In this document: piece by piece, positions 1 through 10,741 of the stretch
Layout of the letters: every line of letters begins with the position of its first letter
Numbering within the stretch: position 1 is the first letter of the stretch
From: Clostridiales bacterium
Lineage (GTDB): Bacteria; Bacillota; Clostridia; Christensenellales; UBA1242
Reading direction: 5' to 3'
Assembly: GCA_918292005.1 (NCBI GenBank)
Contig: CAKJZJ010000005.1
Location: 1-64,000, forward strand
DNA: 64,000 nt
The notes under the pieces: model-generated
Told to the model about the DNA's origin: nothing
The model's input: only the letters and a program-made list of their open reading frames with translations
Database searches by the model: none
Made by a program: the position numbers and the translations under genes

Positions 1-114
1 TATTTAATATTATATATTAAATTGTTTGGCGAAATAATCAGCATGTGATATCATTATCATGTATAAATTTGTAAAATTTTGTTTACTTGATAATCGTGAA
101 AAATGGAGAAAAAA

Positions 115-3100
115 ATGGAAAATAGTAAATTAGGTTTTAAGAAATATTTAGGCGCAATTATTGCTAATGCAGGAATATGGCTCACAGCACTTATTTTGAG
201 TGTTTGTTTTTTTGCACCAGTTACTAAGGTAAAAGCGCTAACAAAAGATCAAATTGTGAACGATTATAATATATCGTTTGTATCTGCAAAAACTAGGGTA
301 AGAAAAGCCACCTCAATAGACCGCTATACATTGACCGGTAAAAAGGTTGGTGCACAAAACAATACTTTCTATAAGTACCTATACGACTATGACTCAACAT
401 TGCCTAATTATTACTATACTAAATCTGCCAATGACTATAGCAATGAATCTTCCATAATCTCTCTACAAACAAATGATAATCAAGATCTCTATTACCATCC
501 TGCCTACGATAATACTGTAAGTTCATTAACAACCAACTTTATACCTACTCATGCCACCCACTTCATAAACTCCGATGGTTATCTAGAAGAAATTTTCTAT
601 GATGAGATAGATAATGGCGATTTCGCTTTAATTAATAATTATAGAACACCTATTTCTTCCACAGGTTACAATGTAGAAAACTTCTACCTATCTTTCGGAA
701 CACCATATACCAATGAAGAAGAAGGATATAAAACAACACCATTAAACGACTTACAAGTAAGTGGTAAATTATTTAATGCCGATGGCGAACATGAATTGGT
801 TCTAAATGGTGTAGAACACAGCAACAATATTGAAGAAGGTACAAGCAAACTAGCAAGTTACTGGTATCAATTCTTTGATATGCAAGAATTACAAGCAAAA
901 ACAACACCAGACAACCAAAATCAGAGCGAAGAAAATCAGGTTTATTACATAGACAATACCGAAGGTAAGTATGAGATTACTTTCAGTTTCATCAGGTACA
1001 ATGAGGACCTAACAGTTGGTACATCTAGAGAAACATTTACTTATACATTCTATCTAATAGATGCTGCTAATTACGATAATTACCCTACTATTAATAATGC
1101 AGAATTGTCTGTAGCAGAAAGTGGATCTGTTAATCAATACTATTACCATTTTAAAAATGATCTTCCTTACATAACATACGACCCAACTAGATACAATATC
1201 GCCTATACTAGGAATAATACTAATATTTCTGCAGAACTAACATCCACTCTTAACACTGGTAAATACACTAAAAATAATCAACTTTATCCATGGCACAGGG
1301 TTTCATATCTAAAAGATGGACATACCCTAAAAGACCTATATATTCTAACATGGTATAATAATGACCAAACTCTAGTATCGTATACTTATTTAGCAGACAT
1401 GTATGGTGAAAATAGAAATGACATCAATGAAATAATATCTGCCAACAATGGTTCAATCTCCTACAATGCTTTTGCAACAATGCTAAAAGATGAAAAACTA
1501 AAATTAGAATATATGTCCTGGAAAGAATTGACTATTGATGGTAATAAATACACTACCAATACATATAAATCTGACGATTATAAAATATGTACGGCAGACA
1601 ATGTATTGAAAATAGACACAATACCTACAGGACTAGTGGCTACGAGCACACAGGTACTCACAAAAATAGATGATACATACTACTGGGGTGATAGCAACGC
1701 AGATGCTAATAAAATAATTAATTTCAAAAGAATAAAAATCACCAAAGAAAATGTCGATATAAATTCAAAACTAGTAGTAAACACTCATGATTTGTTAGAG
1801 AACAATGGAACATCTTATGACTACAACACATATTTCGTCACCCCTGGTCAAGATGATCTTAAAAATATAACTCTTACAGCATATGAATTTGAAAAAATAG
1901 AAGATCAAAATAAAATACGCGTATTTGAAAAGTATTATAAAACACCACAAGACCATGCGGCAACATCTGAAGCAAGAGAATTGGATATAGTAAACAACAT
2001 TGCTACATTCTCTCAGAAAAACCTTGACATTAAAATTACAGTTATTAGTGAAACTGCAATGAATGTGGAATTTAGTTATAATAATGCAATGCAAGGCGAA
2101 ATAGCAGTAAATACAGTCACTACAAACAATGAAAATGATAATTACAATACCAAACTACTAAATCAAATTCTAAATATTGATCATGTTCAAATAGACTACT
2201 CGTATGACCTATGCCTAGAAGAATTGGGTAGATACAATCTAGAGTATAAATACATGGTATCAACCAATAGTGGTACAATCATCAATACCACCACTAATGG
2301 AACTAACTACTCTGATAGTACAAATATTGCTACACCTGTCAACTACTCTTTAAAACGTCAATTTGTAGCACTAGAATCTTTAAGTCCTTCAGCTACAACA
2401 AAACACTATTCAATTATATTGCATGGTGCATTAGATACTAGCAATAGTGTGGTACTAAATGGTCACACATATAAATATGATGCTACTACTAATACAGTAA
2501 AAATTGATGGTGGAGAAACTACATACAATATAGATGAGATAACTCCTAGTCCGGTTGTACCATTTGCTAATGAAAGCAATACTGTTAGAGCAACATTCTC
2601 CATAGACGGAACTACTCTTTACATAAAAATAGATGGAAACTTCGTAAGTATCAACGAAACCAAAAACGAAATCAAATGTGTAAAGTATGGAGAATTTACT
2701 ACAGAAACCTACTCCACAATCACCTACTCACTTGACTCAATTATAAGTACAAATATAGAAGGAAATAATTGGGAGAATATAGAAAATCTCAAAACATCTA
2801 TCAATAGTTCTTTTGCAAGCAACTATACCGTATTAGAAAAAATCAATTCGGGTGTACAACAAGGTCGTGATACCCTACACATATTCGGATCGATTGCATA
2901 CTTTAATAAAGACAATACACATACAGACAATGGCCATTCTAAATTGCAAGAAATTGATTCTAGAATGAGTAGAAACTACATCTCTGATGTAACTAAACTA
3001 TATAGTGGCAATGGTGTAATGACATCTGACAAAACTGCCGACAGTTTCAAAGGTTTCGCCAAAACACTATTAGACAATGGAGTAATCACAAAAGACAATC

Positions 3101-6100
3101 TAGTAATCACAGATATTACTCCAGTTCTATGGAATAACTTCTCAACACTAGCATTCATACAAAATAAGAGATCAGAATCTAGAATTTATAGATATCCTAA
3201 TGCAAAAATCATAGGCGATAGCATTACAGGTATAGACAAAAGCACTAATCTAGTAGAAACATCTTACTTTACTAAAGATGTATATTGCCAGTACGATGGT
3301 CTATACGAAGTAGTAGTAATATATAATTACGATGGTAAACCTGGTGAAAAATACTATCAATTATTTACATTCATGATAGACAATAGTTCCCCTACATTAG
3401 AAACATATGTATGGAAAACAGGCACTGATGAGAGTGATCGTGATAATGAGCCATTAGGACTAAACAAATACACAAATAAGAACATTAGACTACAATGGGA
3501 AATTCCTACATATTTCAAAAATGATGTTTATATTGATATTCAAAAAGAATATTTCAATAATACAAAATCACAATTCAATTATAAAGCAACATATAAGCAA
3601 AATAGTATTATAAACATCACAGAAAATACACCTAATTATGCAAATAAAACTTCTAAAATGGATATCACAACAATAGATAATAAAGATTACTATTACGTAG
3701 ATATCTGCCTACCAGAAGACAATACAAATGCATATGACTTGACTGGCACATACAATATTGTAGTTCACTATAATATGTATGGCAAATCTACATTTACTCA
3801 ACAATTCATTATCGATACAGAAGATATTAGTGGACTAATAGCAAGGGCTGTACAGACAAATCTAGATGAAAATGATAATAAATCATATTCAATAGCCATA
3901 GATGACTTCAATAGAAATATAATCAATGGTGACTTCACATTTAGATATGATTCTAAGGCAAGTGGCGCAAAGATATATGTAAATTATGATAAGATTGACT
4001 TTGAAACATACAGCAATAGTAGTCAATTAATTAACGCAACTAATGGCATTGGTATTACAACGACATTGGCTGCAGCTGCAAGACGTGATGATATGTCAGT
4101 AGGAACACCTTATTCTTACACTAGAGACATAAATAATCCTAATAAAGTAGATAGCAAAAATTTCTTACATTCAAATAATAGTGCGATATATCTATTTAGA
4201 TTATTAGACGATGCTGGCAATACTGCTCAATACGTAGTATTCTTCGATACAACAACTCCTAGATTTAGAGTATCCCCTGCCATAACAGATACAACTATAA
4301 GTGATACAACCAATGTGTACTGGGGAGACTACAAGGCTATTAAGATCAATCTAGATGGCAATCAGGTATTAGATGTAAACAAGAATATTAGTAACAACAC
4401 AGAAATAGAAGACAATATATCCGATACAAAAGTTAAACTAGAAACAATATTCTCATATATCAATAAGAGCAATAGATTTAATAATGCAAAAGTTGAAAAG
4501 ATTGGTGATGATTATTATATATTGGTTCCTGTAACTGAAGTAAGAATAAAAGATGGTAAATATTCAATAGGTAATCAATCTATTACCCTACTCAACAATG
4601 TAAAGACATATTACTTCTTCCCTAAAAACCCTGTAAATAACGATGAAATAGAATTATTGAATGACAATGGTATAAAAGTAAATTACCTACTAGCAGAAAA
4701 TCCTACATTCACATCGATAAATGATGCAAGAGGTAAAAGTGTAGAAAGATACATAACTGCTAAGTATTATATCGATGACACCCATACTCAAACAGCATAT
4801 GCTCAAGGTAGTATAGGAGAAGGTCTATATAGTTATACTGTAAAAGACCAACAAGGTAATAGAATACAAGGCACGCTGGTAATGAATCTAGATAAAACAC
4901 TAGTGACTGGATATGGTGTATTCGATTATTCTGATGGTATCAAAAATGCAGTTAAATTGGATGATGCAACTAGTAGCATTGATACTGGTGCATATGCAGC
5001 AGCAAGAATAATGATTAGTTCTATAGACTCTAACGATATTGATATAAATCCATACGAACTAACTTATCAATATTATGGGTATAATCCTAGTCTATATAGC
5101 GACTATTACATTTCTTACGCTATCACAAAAGAAGATAATGAATATGGTTCTTATCTAGAATTAACTCTGAAAAAATATAAAGACGAAACGGATGAACTAA
5201 CAGCCAGAGTGCTCATATACGATACAGACAATGCTGAATATCCATTATACAGCTATCCATACGACCTACAAAGTACAGCAATAGTAGCAGATGCACAAGG
5301 TAATCCAACTGATGTATATTCTGAAGGTATTGAGTATTACGACAATATAAATAATAGGAAATACAGCACCACTATCAACCCTACTACTGATACAGTACAG
5401 AGAAAGATAGTTACACGTGAAGGTCTATATATATTCAAAAGAACATATACTGAACTCAATTTTGACCTAGGCAACGACTCAAAAACAATATATAGAGCAT
5501 TCTACATTGATAGAAGTGGTATTATCCAATTGGATTCTAGTATTGGTGAAGAAATCAGCTTTATGCTAGGTAGAAGAGAAAATGCAAATGATGAAGACCC
5601 TACATATCTAAAGGAAATCACTTCATCCACTATTCAAAACAATCAAAAAGAGAATAATAACAAAACATCTAGTAATGCTGACAGAAGAAGTATGAATCTA
5701 TTCTCTACCAATAAAGTTCAGGTGGAATTTACTTCTACATTCGACAAATATAATTTCGATAAATTTTATCAAAATTCTTATGTGATGAACAATATGTTCA
5801 ATCTCCTAAATGAAGATATTAAAACATCGTTATTACAAAATACATTTAACCGTGATTATTTCAAAGCAAGATATAAACTAGATATGACGGTCAATGTAAA
5901 TACCGAATATACCAAATCAGATGTGCCTGATGCAAATGTAATATTTGCAGAAAGAAAAGATGGCGATCATTATTATGGAACTGCCACAAATAGAGAAAAA
6001 TATATAACAGCATCATCATTCATCAATGCAACCACACGTAGCAATCAAATCAGATTTATATATGGTAATTCTCTGAAATACTATATTACACTAACCGACC

Positions 6101-9100
6101 ATAATGGTTATAAAATCGAAGAAAAAGATCCAAGTGGTCAGATAGCAACCAAAGATGATAATGCTTGCGCAAACAAACTCACTATTAATTTTGTAATTAA
6201 TCATAATGCCCCACAGGCTAATGCTTATGGTAAATATTATGGTAGACACAATTATGATGAAAACCTAGCAAGTGATGGTACATTATTAAATAGTCCTAGT
6301 ATCCCACTAGATAATGGTAATTACAATCTACTAACCAAATATCTACAGGATGGACAATTAGATCCACTATCCAATACAGCAAAAAATGCATACAATAGTC
6401 CTAATGGACGCGTAGTACAATGGTATAGTACTAATAACAAAACTTTAGTATTTGTATTCACAATTACTGATGATGAATATCAAGCAAAGATAGATAAAAA
6501 CAACATAAAAATCTATAAAAACCAAGTAAGTGATTCAACAATCATCTTTAATAAAACCAATGGCCAAATGATTGGCTCATCGCTTGTTAGTAAAGACAGA
6601 ATGCAATCTGCATGGATAGAAAATGAATTTAATAATACAAAATATTATGCGATTGTTATTTTCGATGACAACCTAGATGACATACTAGATAATAATAAAG
6701 ATGGTAAGGTAGATGATAATGATGATAAGCAATATTCATCCTTTAGACTACTAGATGCCAGCCAAAATGATGATACAGCAACATACTTCGCTGAATTACA
6801 TTACATTGGTAATCCAGACAATTATAAAGGTCAAGAAGGTAGTATTGTTTACTCTTATTACAATACAACATTCCAAATAGATGTAGATAGAGTAAAACCT
6901 ATGTACAATCTAACTAAACTAATGAACTTAGATAAATATGTATACAATACAGTAACCACCGCCCCTACTGATAGTAATTATAAAAATGTATTTGAAGCAT
7001 ATGCACCATTCTATCATTTCGGTCAACCAACACAGAGCGATATAGACAATAATTTCATTAGATCAGACCTAGAAAATTACTTCTTTGCAATAGACTACAG
7101 ACAAGCAACATCATTTGAATTTGAGTCAATAGACGATAAAGACAATGTAGATGGATTCTATTTCAGAAAAGTAAATAAAAATGATTACAATTTCTCAATT
7201 ACTCCAGATGACTACGAAGCATACTATAATGCAACTTATTTGCAAGGTCATCCACAATTCACTCCAAGTAATGCTACAGAGATTGTTACATCAAATCTAA
7301 ATGGTCAAGGAATGACAATTCTCACAAACACTTATTACCATATATCATACACACTGATTGATCAGGCATCTAAATCTATTTCGGCAAATTTCTTACAAAA
7401 TAATAATATATTTGAGCAAGATAATTATTATGAAATAATAGAAAAAGATGAAGCAGGCAACTACAGAGTATATGGTGTATATATTCCTAGACTAGAAGAC
7501 AATTATCTAGAATTTACTTATCAAAAGAATTCGAACAAATCTTCCGAAGTTACAGTCGAGATTCAATTTGGTACTAACCCAAGAGCAAGAGCACAAGAAC
7601 CTGTCAATGGTATGAACCTAAATTTCACATCATATAAGACTAAAGATAATTTCGTAAAAGCAAAAATAGAATTTGATTCTACAAAATTAAAAAGAACACT
7701 ATATCTATACTACTCCCCTATAACAGAATCAATTACACTAACCGATCAGTCAAATAATGTTATTAGAACCATTACCGGAATTATAAGAAATGATCAAAAT
7801 ACTTCTTGTACCAATACAACAGAGTTTTTAAATCAGATAAACATATTGCTAAATGAATATAATGAAATGATATCTGATAAGACCAATCAATACTATTCTG
7901 AGTATGGTTACACAGTTTATATAACACTGATAGACAGAATAGGTATGAATGTAAACACAACTCTTGCAGATTATGAGATCACATATAATGTGGCAGGTAG
8001 TATACTTGTCCCTACATTCGAAGATAAAACCAATTCATTCTTAATGAAACTTAGTGGTCAAAAAGGTTCTACATACATCACAAAAATACTTGCTTATAAA
8101 TTTAATAAAGTATGGACACTCATGGACGTAGATAATAGCGCAAATCCACAGATATTCGATAAAACAGCGACAGAACTTAAAAATGCACTAACATATCAAT
8201 TCAATAAAGGTGTTTATAGATTTGTATTCACAGATAACTTTGCTAGAACCAACACATACTTCCATGAATTTGGTATTGCAAGTTCACAAACTGGTGGTAC
8301 AATCAACTACTTGGGTGATACATCTAGATACTCCGATGGATACTTATACACCTATCACAATGTAAAATATGTATATGATAGTAGCGTATACAATGTATTA
8401 ATAGCATTTACCGGTGAAACGCTAGACCTAGAATCTCCAGATGCAGATACATACAAATATGTACAACAAGAAGTATTCTACAATAGTTTGCAGAACTATA
8501 CTTCATCAGAACTAAGCCGATATGGTATATCTTCTATAATTACTTCTGGTAATACAACCACAATTACATTCACAGGTCTGAGAGAACTATCCAAATATGA
8601 AATAAAGACCATTTTGGCTAGTACAGCGACAGAAACTGAATATACCTGGGGACTAGAAGAAACTAACAAAGATATCGTAGTTTACAACCAGAAATTCGCA
8701 ATTTACACTGGTATTCCTAATGTAAACATAAGAAACCTAAATGGTAACACCCTAGATACTAGCAGTCACCTAAATCTAACCGAAGACTTTGAACTAGTAA
8801 CAGCATGGAATGCTACCAATAAAATAGATTTCAATTCAAGGATAGTATTGAAACGTACTTATACCGAAAATGGAAAAGTACAGCCAACACTCACCTACAC
8901 CGTACCAACAGGCACAATTATTAATCAACCTGGTGATTATATAGCATACGTTATAAATGACCTAGGCCATGAAAGTAATAGAATAACATTCACTCGTGGT
9001 GTTGGTGAAATAACAATGTATGCAGTGTACGCTATCAATAGAGATAATAATAGTGAAAGAAAACTAGTAGCATCGTCATATGTGACAATAGGTGAAGAAA

Positions 9101-10701
9101 ATGTAATGGTATTCAATTACTACATTACCGATGATTATTGTTCATATCGTGACGCCATTTCAAATGCAACAGTAACCAAACAAGATCTAAATGATGCTGG
9201 ACTAGAATTGGTAGCCAATACCACAGCATACAAATACATTGATGTAAGAGTAAATAGCAATCTAAGCATATTCGCAAAATTCGATAAATGTGACACTTCA
9301 CTCAACGAAGGTAGCACATCAATATCCTATCCATATGTACAGTATATGATTTACTCCATCACCAATACTACCGATCCAGATGATGATCCACTATACGCAT
9401 ATAGGTATGTAAGAATATTCTTCCTACCTGCACAATCAAATGAAACAACACTCACAGAAGCAAGTGTAACTAATAGCAACAACACCCTATCTGACAATAG
9501 TAACCTTGCTAGTGGCAATAAGTCCACGATAAAGAGCACAGATGATAGTGTTAATATATTCTTTAGTGAATTAAACACATCTGCCCCTGTAGGTGATACA
9601 ATCTATATTGATAGATATTATAATGGTACTCTAATGGAAACTATCGTAGTAGAAAACAATGGTGACATTGAAGATGTACAAATACGTATGGCAACCGTTG
9701 GACAACATTCATTCGAAATACGTGACCTAGCAGGTCGTACACACGTATTCGCCGATGGATCTAAAAAACTACAAATATATCTAATCAATCAGATAATGTT
9801 TACTGTAAACAACAAGACACCTATCAATAACCAAATATTCAATGAAGATGTCATAGTGGACATTCAATACACACTAGATAATCTAATGTTATATGGATCC
9901 GATCTAGGTATCACATATACACATAATGGTATTGAATACAGCATTGACAATACCCAAGGCGAAATTGTATTCAGTAATCCTGGATACTACTCACTAAAGA
10001 TATTGGGTACAACAATGCTAGCAGGCAACGATTCTTCGGTAACCGACCAAGAAATATCTACTATATACAATTTCGTAATTTTAAACGAAAATAATGCAAT
10101 GAGAAGTTTCAGTGTATCAAAAGGTACCGGCTTTAGAATCGAAAAAATACAGAAAATATCTAGTGGAGTTACAACAGACATAACTAATACCTACACCGAC
10201 AATGATGCACTCATATGGCTCACATATGCCGAACAAGGTAATAGTAAATTTATTATTACTCTAAAAGCATTTGATGAAATAACCAATGATTACAATTCAT
10301 TCACGTTTAAACTATGGATAAACGACATTGATGAACAAACAACACTCATCATATCCAGCATCCCTGCCGGAACAGAGACTAAAGACAAAATAAGCATCAA
10401 CTACAACCCTGGACTATTATATTCACAAATCGGTAATGGATATATAATGCTAAACAATAGAAAAATATTAGATATCAATGCTGAAAGTGAAGAAGTGGTA
10501 CAGACTATTGAAATCACAGAAAAAGGCACATATTACCTAAAGATATTTGCTGAAGATGGATCTCTAATTGGTTCATACAAATTTACCAAAAAGGAGCCAA
10601 TGTCTGGTACAGCCAAATTTATAGTAATAGGTGTAATTGGTGGCGTAGCAGTCTTAGTAGGATTATTCTTCTTCATTAGAAGAAAGGGTAAATATAGATA
10701 A
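115..10701 (+). CDS. Giant cell-surface protein with Ig-like repeats and C-terminal membrane anchor
   Basis: A protein of about 3,528 residues. The N-terminus is basic and followed by a hydrophobic stretch, as in a long signal peptide. The C-terminus ends with a hydrophobic segment (FIVIGVIGGVAVLVGLFFF) and RRKGKYR, so it is probably anchored by a transmembrane helix; I see no LPXTG sorting motif. In between, Asn/Tyr/Thr-rich beta-type sequence recurs with units such as FMIDNSSPTLE, VFFDTTTPRF, FYIDRSGII and FQIDVDRVKP, typical of strand-to-strand junctions in bacterial Ig-like domains. An adhesin or stalk role is inference. An ATG exists at 103, but GGAG at 105-108 sits 6 bp before the ATG at 115, which decides the start. 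It stands alone and ends at a shared terminator. Confidence 0.8.
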   Translation: MENSKLGFKKYLGAIIANAGIWLTALILSVCFFAPVTKVKALTKDQIVNDYNISFVSAKTRVRKATSIDRYTLTGKKVGAQNNTFYKYLYDYDSTLPNYYYTKSANDYSNESSIISLQTNDNQDLYYHPAYDNTVSSLTTNFIPTHATHFINSDGYLEEIFYDEIDNGDFALINNYRTPISSTGYNVENFYLSFGTPYTNEEEGYKTTPLNDLQVSGKLFNADGEHELVLNGVEHSNNIEEGTSKLASYWYQFFDMQELQAKTTPDNQNQSEENQVYYIDNTEGKYEITFSFIRYNEDLTVGTSRETFTYTFYLIDAANYDNYPTINNAELSVAESGSVNQYYYHFKNDLPYITYDPTRYNIAYTRNNTNISAELTSTLNTGKYTKNNQLYPWHRVSYLKDGHTLKDLYILTWYNNDQTLVSYTYLADMYGENRNDINEIISANNGSISYNAFATMLKDEKLKLEYMSWKELTIDGNKYTTNTYKSDDYKICTADNVLKIDTIPTGLVATSTQVLTKIDDTYYWGDSNADANKIINFKRIKITKENVDINSKLVVNTHDLLENNGTSYDYNTYFVTPGQDDLKNITLTAYEFEKIEDQNKIRVFEKYYKTPQDHAATSEARELDIVNNIATFSQKNLDIKITVISETAMNVEFSYNNAMQGEIAVNTVTTNNENDNYNTKLLNQILNIDHVQIDYSYDLCLEELGRYNLEYKYMVSTNSGTIINTTTNGTNYSDSTNIATPVNYSLKRQFVALESLSPSATTKHYSIILHGALDTSNSVVLNGHTYKYDATTNTVKIDGGETTYNIDEITPSPVVPFANESNTVRATFSIDGTTLYIKIDGNFVSINETKNEIKCVKYGEFTTETYSTITYSLDSIISTNIEGNNWENIENLKTSINSSFASNYTVLEKINSGVQQGRDTLHIFGSIAYFNKDNTHTDNGHSKLQEIDSRMSRNYISDVTKLYSGNGVMTSDKTADSFKGFAKTLLDNGVITKDNLVITDITPVLWNNFSTLAFIQNKRSESRIYRYPNAKIIGDSITGIDKSTNLVETSYFTKDVYCQYDGLYEVVVIYNYDGKPGEKYYQLFTFMIDNSSPTLETYVWKTGTDESDRDNEPLGLNKYTNKNIRLQWEIPTYFKNDVYIDIQKEYFNNTKSQFNYKATYKQNSIINITENTPNYANKTSKMDITTIDNKDYYYVDICLPEDNTNAYDLTGTYNIVVHYNMYGKSTFTQQFIIDTEDISGLIARAVQTNLDENDNKSYSIAIDDFNRNIINGDFTFRYDSKASGAKIYVNYDKIDFETYSNSSQLINATNGIGITTTLAAAARRDDMSVGTPYSYTRDINNPNKVDSKNFLHSNNSAIYLFRLLDDAGNTAQYVVFFDTTTPRFRVSPAITDTTISDTTNVYWGDYKAIKINLDGNQVLDVNKNISNNTEIEDNISDTKVKLETIFSYINKSNRFNNAKVEKIGDDYYILVPVTEVRIKDGKYSIGNQSITLLNNVKTYYFFPKNPVNNDEIELLNDNGIKVNYLLAENPTFTSINDARGKSVERYITAKYYIDDTHTQTAYAQGSIGEGLYSYTVKDQQGNRIQGTLVMNLDKTLVTGYGVFDYSDGIKNAVKLDDATSSIDTGAYAAARIMISSIDSNDIDINPYELTYQYYGYNPSLYSDYYISYAITKEDNEYGSYLELTLKKYKDETDELTARVLIYDTDNAEYPLYSYPYDLQSTAIVADAQGNPTDVYSEGIEYYDNINNRKYSTTINPTTDTVQRKIVTREGLYIFKRTYTELNFDLGNDSKTIYRAFYIDRSGIIQLDSSIGEEISFMLGRRENANDEDPTYLKEITSSTIQNNQKENNNKTSSNADRRSMNLFSTNKVQVEFTSTFDKYNFDKFYQNSYVMNNMFNLLNEDIKTSLLQNTFNRDYFKARYKLDMTVNVNTEYTKSDVPDANVIFAERKDGDHYYGTATNREKYITASSFINATTRSNQIRFIYGNSLKYYITLTDHNGYKIEEKDPSGQIATKDDNACANKLTINFVINHNAPQANAYGKYYGRHNYDENLASDGTLLNSPSIPLDNGNYNLLTKYLQDGQLDPLSNTAKNAYNSPNGRVVQWYSTNNKTLVFVFTITDDEYQAKIDKNNIKIYKNQVSDSTIIFNKTNGQMIGSSLVSKDRMQSAWIENEFNNTKYYAIVIFDDNLDDILDNNKDGKVDDNDDKQYSSFRLLDASQNDDTATYFAELHYIGNPDNYKGQEGSIVYSYYNTTFQIDVDRVKPMYNLTKLMNLDKYVYNTVTTAPTDSNYKNVFEAYAPFYHFGQPTQSDIDNNFIRSDLENYFFAIDYRQATSFEFESIDDKDNVDGFYFRKVNKNDYNFSITPDDYEAYYNATYLQGHPQFTPSNATEIVTSNLNGQGMTILTNTYYHISYTLIDQASKSISANFLQNNNIFEQDNYYEIIEKDEAGNYRVYGVYIPRLEDNYLEFTYQKNSNKSSEVTVEIQFGTNPRARAQEPVNGMNLNFTSYKTKDNFVKAKIEFDSTKLKRTLYLYYSPITESITLTDQSNNVIRTITGIIRNDQNTSCTNTTEFLNQINILLNEYNEMISDKTNQYYSEYGYTVYITLIDRIGMNVNTTLADYEITYNVAGSILVPTFEDKTNSFLMKLSGQKGSTYITKILAYKFNKVWTLMDVDNSANPQIFDKTATELKNALTYQFNKGVYRFVFTDNFARTNTYFHEFGIASSQTGGTINYLGDTSRYSDGYLYTYHNVKYVYDSSVYNVLIAFTGETLDLESPDADTYKYVQQEVFYNSLQNYTSSELSRYGISSIITSGNTTTITFTGLRELSKYEIKTILASTATETEYTWGLEETNKDIVVYNQKFAIYTGIPNVNIRNLNGNTLDTSSHLNLTEDFELVTAWNATNKIDFNSRIVLKRTYTENGKVQPTLTYTVPTGTIINQPGDYIAYVINDLGHESNRITFTRGVGEITMYAVYAINRDNNSERKLVASSYVTIGEENVMVFNYYITDDYCSYRDAISNATVTKQDLNDAGLELVANTTAYKYIDVRVNSNLSIFAKFDKCDTSLNEGSTSISYPYVQYMIYSITNTTDPDDDPLYAYRYVRIFFLPAQSNETTLTEASVTNSNNTLSDNSNLASGNKSTIKSTDDSVNIFFSELNTSAPVGDTIYIDRYYNGTLMETIVVENNGDIEDVQIRMATVGQHSFEIRDLAGRTHVFADGSKKLQIYLINQIMFTVNNKTPINNQIFNEDVIVDIQYTLDNLMLYGSDLGITYTHNGIEYSIDNTQGEIVFSNPGYYSLKILGTTMLAGNDSSVTDQEISTIYNFVILNENNAMRSFSVSKGTGFRIEKIQKISSGVTTDITNTYTDNDALIWLTYAEQGNSKFIITLKAFDEITNDYNSFTFKLWINDIDEQTTLIISSIPAGTETKDKISINYNPGLLYSQIGNGYIMLNNRKILDINAESEEVVQTIEITEKGTYYLKIFAEDGSLIGSYKFTKKEPMSGTAKFIVIGVIGGVAVLVGLFFFIRRKGKYR

Positions 10702-10704
10702 AAG

Positions 10705-10736
10705 AAAAATGCAGTACTCGGTACTGCATTTTTTTT
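10705..10736. terminator. Bidirectional intrinsic terminator
   Basis: A perfect stem AATGCAGTAC / GTACTGCATT with a TCG loop, flanked by A and T tracts, lies between two convergent genes. It serves the giant surface gene on the plus strand and the Rho-like gene on the minus strand. Confidence 0.9.
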
Positions 10737-10741
10737 GACAA

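Noticed and set aside
10600..10701. LPXTG-type sorting signal in the giant surface protein
   Set aside because: No LPxTG-like pentapeptide precedes the C-terminal helix, so it was called a plain membrane anchor.
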